From Bacillota bacterium (GTDB taxonomy: Bacteria; Bacillota; Clostridia; Oscillospirales; Ruminococcaceae), in NCBI GenBank assembly GCA_029572815.1, contig JAKPUQ010000098.1, forward strand, positions 1-64,000: a stretch of DNA of 64,000 nt, given 5' to 3'. The notes below the pieces were generated by a model. That model saw nothing but the letters and a program-made list of their open reading frames with translations, was not told the DNA's origin and ran no database searches. The position numbers were made by a program, and so were the translations under genes. Positions 59,774-64,000 of the stretch are shown piece by piece (the stretch's first letter is position 1; the number at the start of each line of letters is the position of its first letter).

Positions 59774-62014
59774 ATGCCAAGAAAGAGGGAAACTCCCAAA
59801 AAGCAGCCCGTGTTCAGGCACGAGGCTTATATAGAGGGTTCGGGCAGTGTCGTTGATGAGAAGATAACAGACACCCTGAAAAAGAATTATATGCCCTATG
59901 CCATGAGCGTTATCATCTCCCGAGCTCTCCCCGAGATTGACGGCTTCAAGCCCTCACACAGAAAGCTTCTTTATATGATGTACAAGAGGGGGCTGCTCAA
60001 TCCTGAAAAGGAGCGTTCAAAGTCTGCTAATGTTGTCGGTGAGACCATGAAGCTCAACCCCCATGGTGACCAGGCCATATACGAGACCCTTGTCCGTATG
60101 ACAAGAGGAAATGAAGCTCTTCTCCACCCTTACATCGACAGCAAGGGCAACTTCGGTAAGCAGTATTCAAGCAAGATGCACTTTGCTGCTCCCCGATACA
60201 CAGAGGTTAAGCTTGAGAAGATATGCAATGAGCTCTTTCGTGATATCGACAAAGAGACCATTGATTTCGTTCCAAACTATGATAATACCATGCAGGAGCC
60301 CACGCTTCTGCCTGCAACATTCCCCACAGTTCTCGTAAACTCAAACACAGGTATCGCCGTTTCAATGGCGAGCAATGTGTGCCCCTTCAATCTGGAGGAG
60401 GTCTGTGAGACCACTATCGCTCTGATGAAGGATCCAGACCACGATATCCTCAGTACTCTCAAGGGACCGGATTTCCCCGGCGGAGGACTCATGCTCTATG
60501 ATGAGGCGGAGCTCAGCAAGGTCTACGAGACAGGACGCGGAAGTATAAAGGTTCGCTCAAAGTACAGCTATGACAAGAGCGCAAACTGCATAGAGGTAAC
60601 AGAGATACCCTACACAACTACTGTTGAGGCGATCATCGAGAAGATAATCGACCTTGTAAAACAGGGAAAGATCAGAGAGATCTCATATATCCGTGACGAG
60701 ACAGATATAGATGGTCTCAAGATCGCTATCGACCTCAAGCGCGGAACTGACCCTGATAAGCTCATGCAGAAGCTCTATCGTCTGACTCCGCTCCAGGACA
60801 GCTATCCATGCAACTTCAATATCCTGATCGCAGGAACTCCCAAGGTAATGGGCGTCCGTGAGATACTTACCGAGTGGACCGCTTTCCGCGAGGAGTGCAT
60901 ACAGCGCAGGACCTATCATGACCTCCAGAAGAAAAAGGAAAAACTACATCTGCTGGAAGCGCTATCAAAGATACTTCTGGATATTGATAAGGCTATAAAG
61001 ATAATCCGTGAGACCGAAAACGAAGCAGACGTTGTTCCTAACCTGATGATCGGCTTTGGCATAGATGAGGTTCAGGCCGAGTATGTGGCAGAGATAAAAC
61101 TCCGCAACATCAATAAGCAGTACATTCTCCGCCGGGTTGAGGAAGTGGATCAGCTGAAAAAGGATATCGAGGAGATGGAGGAGATACTCCGCGACAAGAA
61201 GAAAATCAGGAAGATCATTGTAAATGAGCTCCGCGAGGTAATAAAGAACTACGCAAAGCCCAGAAGGACCATGTTCTACTATCAGTCTGACGTGGAGGAA
61301 GAGGAGGTAATTGATGATACTCCCGATTATCCTGTACATCTTTTTGTATCAGACAGCGGCTACTTCAAGAAGATAACGCCTCAGTCACTGAGAATGAGCG
61401 GTGAGCAGAAGCTGAAGGAGGGCGACTTCATCAGCCAGAGCTTTGAAGCAACCAACAAGACCGATCTTGTATTCTTCTCAGATCAGGCACAGGCATACAA
61501 GTCAAAGGCAAGCGCCTTTGATGACACAAAGGCGAGCGTTATGGGCGATTATATCCCTGCAAAGCTCAGCTTTGACGAGAATGAGGGACTTAAAACTCTT
61601 GTTCCTACAACTGATTACAGCGGATACATCGTATTCTTCTTTGAGAACGGCAAGGCTGCAAAGGTTCCAATGAAGTCATATGAGACCAAGACTAACCGTA
61701 AGAAGCTGGCAAATGCTTATTCTTCCAAGTCACCTCTTGTGGCTGCTCTCTTTGTGGGTGAGGACGCAGATATACTGCTTAGAACTTCAAGCGGTCACGC
61801 CCTTGTATTCAACACAGGCATGATACTGCCCAAGTCTACAAGAGACTCACAGGGCGTTCAGGTGATCAACCTGAGAAAGAAGGCTGTGCTTTCATCTGCT
61901 TCCATCATCACTCAGGAAGAGCTTCCCGAGCTTGAGAAATACAGAGCCAAAAGTGTTCCTGCCGCAGGAAAGCCTGCAAAGGAGCTTGGCGACAGCAATC
62001 AGCTTACATTCTGA
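59774..62014 (+). CDS. parC: Type IIA topoisomerase A subunit (ParC/GyrA-like)
   Basis: 746 residues. Winged-helix/tower region: YAMSVIISRALPEIDGFKPS, HRKLLYMM, GETMKLNPHGDQAIYETLVR and catalytic Tyr in AAPRYTEVKLE near 139. Coiled-coil arm (about 385-490) and a beta-propeller-like C-terminus (about 510-715). The C-terminal GyrA box is not recognised, which favours decatenation or relaxation over supercoiling. It ends the three-gene operon. Confidence 0.88.
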   Translation: MPRKRETPKKQPVFRHEAYIEGSGSVVDEKITDTLKKNYMPYAMSVIISRALPEIDGFKPSHRKLLYMMYKRGLLNPEKERSKSANVVGETMKLNPHGDQAIYETLVRMTRGNEALLHPYIDSKGNFGKQYSSKMHFAAPRYTEVKLEKICNELFRDIDKETIDFVPNYDNTMQEPTLLPATFPTVLVNSNTGIAVSMASNVCPFNLEEVCETTIALMKDPDHDILSTLKGPDFPGGGLMLYDEAELSKVYETGRGSIKVRSKYSYDKSANCIEVTEIPYTTTVEAIIEKIIDLVKQGKIREISYIRDETDIDGLKIAIDLKRGTDPDKLMQKLYRLTPLQDSYPCNFNILIAGTPKVMGVREILTEWTAFREECIQRRTYHDLQKKKEKLHLLEALSKILLDIDKAIKIIRETENEADVVPNLMIGFGIDEVQAEYVAEIKLRNINKQYILRRVEEVDQLKKDIEEMEEILRDKKKIRKIIVNELREVIKNYAKPRRTMFYYQSDVEEEEVIDDTPDYPVHLFVSDSGYFKKITPQSLRMSGEQKLKEGDFISQSFEATNKTDLVFFSDQAQAYKSKASAFDDTKASVMGDYIPAKLSFDENEGLKTLVPTTDYSGYIVFFFENGKAAKVPMKSYETKTNRKKLANAYSSKSPLVAALFVGEDADILLRTSSGHALVFNTGMILPKSTRDSQGVQVINLRKKAVLSSASIITQEELPELEKYRAKSVPAAGKPAKELGDSNQLTF

Positions 62015-62053
62015 TAAAAAAAGGACTGCTATTACAGCAGTCCTTGATTTTTT
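62014..62053. terminator. Bidirectional terminator
   Basis: AAGGACTGCT/AGCAGTCCTT (62021-62045) with A-run and T-run on either side, between convergent genes. Confidence 0.85.
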
Positions 62054-63026
62054 ATTCCTGTGATATTATCTCCTTGTAGAATTCGGAAACGTCCTTACGC
62101 TTTTCTTTTGTGAACTGGATAGCGGTTCTGGGGTGCTGATTGAACAGACCTGTAAGGAGATACTGAAGATCGTAACCCCATACAGCACCTTCCTCACGGA
62201 GTTTGTCCATATGCTTCTCAATGAACTGGAAGACAGGGTACACATTGTACTTGGGATTTTTCAGAAAGCCCAGAAGGAGTTCCATAGCGCAGTTTCCTGC
62301 ACCTCTGCCCATAGAGGAGTATGTAGCGTCAAGCCAGTCAACTCCGTCACCGACTGCCTCGATGGTGTTTGCAAAAGCGAGCTGCTGGTTGTTGTGGGCG
62401 TGGATACCGACTTTTTTGCCGTATTTAGATGCGACCTCAAGGTAAAGGTCTGCTATCCGAGCTATCTGCTCGGGGTAAAGTGAACCGAAGCTGTCAACGA
62501 TATAGAAAACATCAACAGGGGACTGTCCGAGAATATCAAGTGCGACCTTCATATCGCTTTCCTGTGCGTTGGAGATGGCCATGATATTACAGCTTACTTC
62601 GTAGCCCTTCTTCTTTGCATCCTCGATCATGTCTACGGCTGTGGGAATCTGGTGTATATATGTAGCTACACGGATAAGGTCAACGGGACTGTTTTCGCGC
62701 TCAGCGATATCCTGCTTGTAGTTGCAGCGTCCTACGTCAGCCATGATAGCAATTTTAAGGTCAGTGTGGTTTTCACCTACGATAGAGCGGATATACTCAT
62801 CATCGCAGAATTTACACGAACCGAAATCCTCCACCTTGAACATTTCCTTATCAGCTCTGTAGCCAAACTCCATGTAGTCAACGCCTGCCTTGAGGTTAGA
62901 GAGATAAAGATCCCTTACAAACTCATCGGTAAATCTGAAATCGTTTACGAGTCCTCCGTCACGCAGAGTTGCGTCAACAACTCTCACATCTGATCTGTAA
63001 TTCATAAGCTTAGATATCTCTTTCAT
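62052..63026 (-). CDS. HMGL-like (DRE-TIM) aldolase/lyase family protein
   Basis: 324 residues from ATG 63026 (AGAGGAAT upstream); a longer frame runs through the promoter. DRE-TIM barrel: VVDATLRDGGLVNDFRFT (metal Asp, about 17), GVDYMEFGYR, YIVDSFGSLYPEQI, GIHAHNNQQLAFANTI (HxH metal ligands) and GRGAGN near 255. Related to 4-hydroxy-2-oxovalerate aldolase, isopropylmalate synthase and HMG-CoA lyase; the exact substrate is not readable. Carrying no LeuA-type regulatory domain. Its leader contains three tandem 15-base repeats. Confidence 0.85.
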   Translation of the reverse strand: MKEISKLMNYRSDVRVVDATLRDGGLVNDFRFTDEFVRDLYLSNLKAGVDYMEFGYRADKEMFKVEDFGSCKFCDDEYIRSIVGENHTDLKIAIMADVGRCNYKQDIAERENSPVDLIRVATYIHQIPTAVDMIEDAKKKGYEVSCNIMAISNAQESDMKVALDILGQSPVDVFYIVDSFGSLYPEQIARIADLYLEVASKYGKKVGIHAHNNQQLAFANTIEAVGDGVDWLDATYSSMGRGAGNCAMELLLGFLKNPKYNVYPVFQFIEKHMDKLREEGAVWGYDLQYLLTGLFNQHPRTAIQFTKEKRKDVSEFYKEIISQE

Positions 63027-63048
63027 AATTATTCCTCTTTCCGTGATA

Positions 63049-63093
63049 CTGTAGCACTTTACGCTGTAACGCTTTACGCTGTAATGCTTTAAA
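63049..63093. repeat. Three tandem 15-base repeats in the leader of the aldolase gene
   Basis: Units at 63049-63063, 63064-63078 and 63079-63093 share CTGTA-N3-CTTTA with few changes (CTGTAGCACTTTACG, CTGTAACGCTTTACG, CTGTAATGCTTTAAA). They lie between the transcription start and the ATG at 63026. Confidence 0.75.
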
Positions 63094-63107
63094 GTCACAA
63101 CATATAT

Positions 63108-63136
63108 AGTATAGCATACTTTTTCATCGTTGTCAA
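63108..63136 (-). promoter_or_regulatory. Promoter of the HMGL-like gene
   Basis: Minus strand: TTGACA (63131-63136), 17-base spacer and -10 TATACT (63108-63113). Confidence 0.85.
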
Positions 63137-63176
63137 ACATTTTTTGTAATTCTGCGTTTTATATCAAAACACACAC

Positions 63177-63207
63177 AAAAAACAGGGACATTTCAGACAA
63201 TGTCCCC
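63177..63207 (-). terminator. Terminator of the CmpB-like gene
   Basis: GGGACATT (63185-63192)/AATGTCCC (63199-63206) stem; on the minus strand followed by a T-run. Confidence 0.8.
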
Positions 63208-63216
63208 ATTTTTATA

Positions 63217-64000
63217 CTATTTACTCATTATTTCTGATTTCAGTTTCTCCAGGCGTTCCTTTAATTCAGCTTTTCTGTCAACAGAGAGCTTCGGGGAAGC
63301 TTTTGAAATACGCTTCAGAGTAATATCACGTTCCTCACTGAGCTTTTTATATTTATCAGCCAGTCCGTCAAGCTTTTGTCTCAGCTCCGCATTTTTATTG
63401 TCAAGCTCTGTTTTCTTATCCATAACGTACTCAACGCCGCTGAATATTCTTTCACCTGCAGCGTCTGAGAGCTTTCGCATATCAGCAGATATGCGCTCTG
63501 TGATAATGAGCTTGTTCCTGATATGGATGATAGCACATACTGTGATGACAGCGTCGCTGAGAAAGCCTATAAGTATGACCGACAGAAGAATTAAGCCGAG
63601 TTTAGGAGGCATTTTCTCTACAAAAGCTGTTACAAGCGGGTGTATCAGCCGCACTGTCACGAGGCAGGCAACGCCCCACAGCAGAGAGAATTTAAGGCAG
63701 ATATAGCCTTTCAGATTAAAACGCTCATTTGTATAGTCCCACCATTTCTGCCTGAATATCTTTTCAAGCAGAAATCCGGTGATGAATTCCAGAGCAGTAG
63801 TCATAATAACTGCTCCGAAATAAAGAACGATGATGTTTTCTTTTATGGGATCAAGAGCACCGCAGACAAGAATAACGCCAAAGCCGTATATAGGGCAGTA
63901 CGGCCCATTAAGAAAACCGCGGTTAATGAATTCTCCATGTTCTACTGCCTGATATACTACCTCAAGACACCACCCAAAGAATGCGTATATAATAAAGTAG
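63217..64000 (-). CDS. CmpB-type putative ABC-transporter permease (5' end cut by window)
   Basis: The frame stays open from 63217 to the right edge; the ATG at 63804 is internal. Visible residues include YFIIYAFFGWCLEVVYQAVE, FINRGFLNGPYCPIYGFG, then TALEFITGFLLEKIFRQKWW and FNLKGYICLKFSLLWGVACL, the repeated pattern of the CmpB (ABC_trans_CmpB) family. Five or so membrane helices are followed by a cytoplasmic coiled-coil-like tail (about the last 80 residues, LDNKNAELRQKLDGLADKYK). The name putative ABC-transporter type IV is historical; transport is unproven. Likely only the first few residues are missing. Confidence 0.8.
   Translation of the reverse strand, partial: YFIIYAFFGWCLEVVYQAVEHGEFINRGFLNGPYCPIYGFGVILVCGALDPIKENIIVLYFGAVIMTTALEFITGFLLEKIFRQKWWDYTNERFNLKGYICLKFSLLWGVACLVTVRLIHPLVTAFVEKMPPKLGLILLSVILIGFLSDAVITVCAIIHIRNKLIITERISADMRKLSDAAGERIFSGVEYVMDKKTELDNKNAELRQKLDGLADKYKKLSEERDITLKRISKASPKLSVDRKAELKERLEKLKSEIMSK

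Noticed and set aside
1-64000. CRISPR arrays, insertion sequences, rRNA genes, phage genes
   Set aside because: No regularly spaced repeats, transposase, rRNA or structural phage proteins were seen.

Overview
The window looks like chromosomal DNA of a fibre-degrading, Gram-positive gut Clostridium relative, most likely a Ruminococcus (Oscillospiraceae). The evidence is a secreted family 9 cellulase with CBM4-like and Ig-like modules, a long poly-threonine linker and a type I dockerin; the same Thr-rich linkers in three other exported proteins; the sporulation regulators Spo0A and pro-SigK; and Firmicutes gene orders such as hprK-murB-rapZ-whiA-dnaE, prfA-ywlC-coaE, dnaD-dnaI and mltG-U32. Housekeeping promoters are unusually readable: about twenty match TTGaca-17-TATAAT closely, and most operons end in clear GC hairpins with T-runs.

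Layout. 1-560: tail of an unknown gene, repeats and hairpins, then a tRNA-Leu/tRNA-Ser pair on the minus strand. 0.7-5.8 kb: spo0A with an upstream 0A box, a SUFU-domain protein, a small hypothetical gene and the GH9 cellulase. 5.8-10.4 kb: a MutS-like ATPase, an LPG-synthase-type membrane protein with no canonical start codon, and a three-gene ExbB/ExbD-like cassette whose first gene is frameshifted. 10.4-16 kb (minus): thyX, DUF2156, DJ-1, 5-FTHF cyclo-ligase, mltG, U32. 16-22 kb: Thr-rich lipoprotein, helicase-loading genes dnaI/dnaD, an alarmone-hydrolase-like HD protein, a frameshifted epimerase and sigK. 21.9-34.3 kb (plus): rpe, a degenerate Rnf/Nqr-like membrane module (D-E-A), a DUF4015 protein, hprK-murB-rapZ-whiA-dnaE and pfkA. 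34-41 kb: a split S1-domain gene, DUF951, prfA-ywlC-coaE, an M18 aminopeptidase, a GNAT enzyme and a candidate small RNA. 41-47 kb (minus): a split LysR regulator and a TerB/BrxD-like/Lhr-like helicase cassette that resembles a DNA-processing or defence module. 47-54 kb: the MoxR-DUF58-transglutaminase-DUF308 operon and a SleB-like wall hydrolase. 54-64 kb: Spx/ArsC-family protein, copper ATPase with a cop-box-like operator, a divergent type IIA topoisomerase pair with a zinc-ribbon gene between the subunits, an HMGL-like aldolase and a CmpB-type membrane protein cut by the window edge.

The most unusual content is (i) the Rnf-like D-E-A module that lacks the flavin-attachment motif and three of the four membrane iron-sulfur cysteines; (ii) the ExbB/ExbD-like cassette in an apparently Gram-positive genome; (iii) the TerB-BrxD-like-helicase operon; and (iv) a promoter-two-hairpin-terminator unit at about 41.04-41.13 kb with a C-rich loop, a candidate regulatory RNA. 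A caution for any reader: five genes (about 9.22, 20.87, 35.06, 42.05 and 46.86 kb) each carry a single frame break, nearly always in a short homopolymer. This pattern fits residual sequencing indels at least as well as real pseudogenes.
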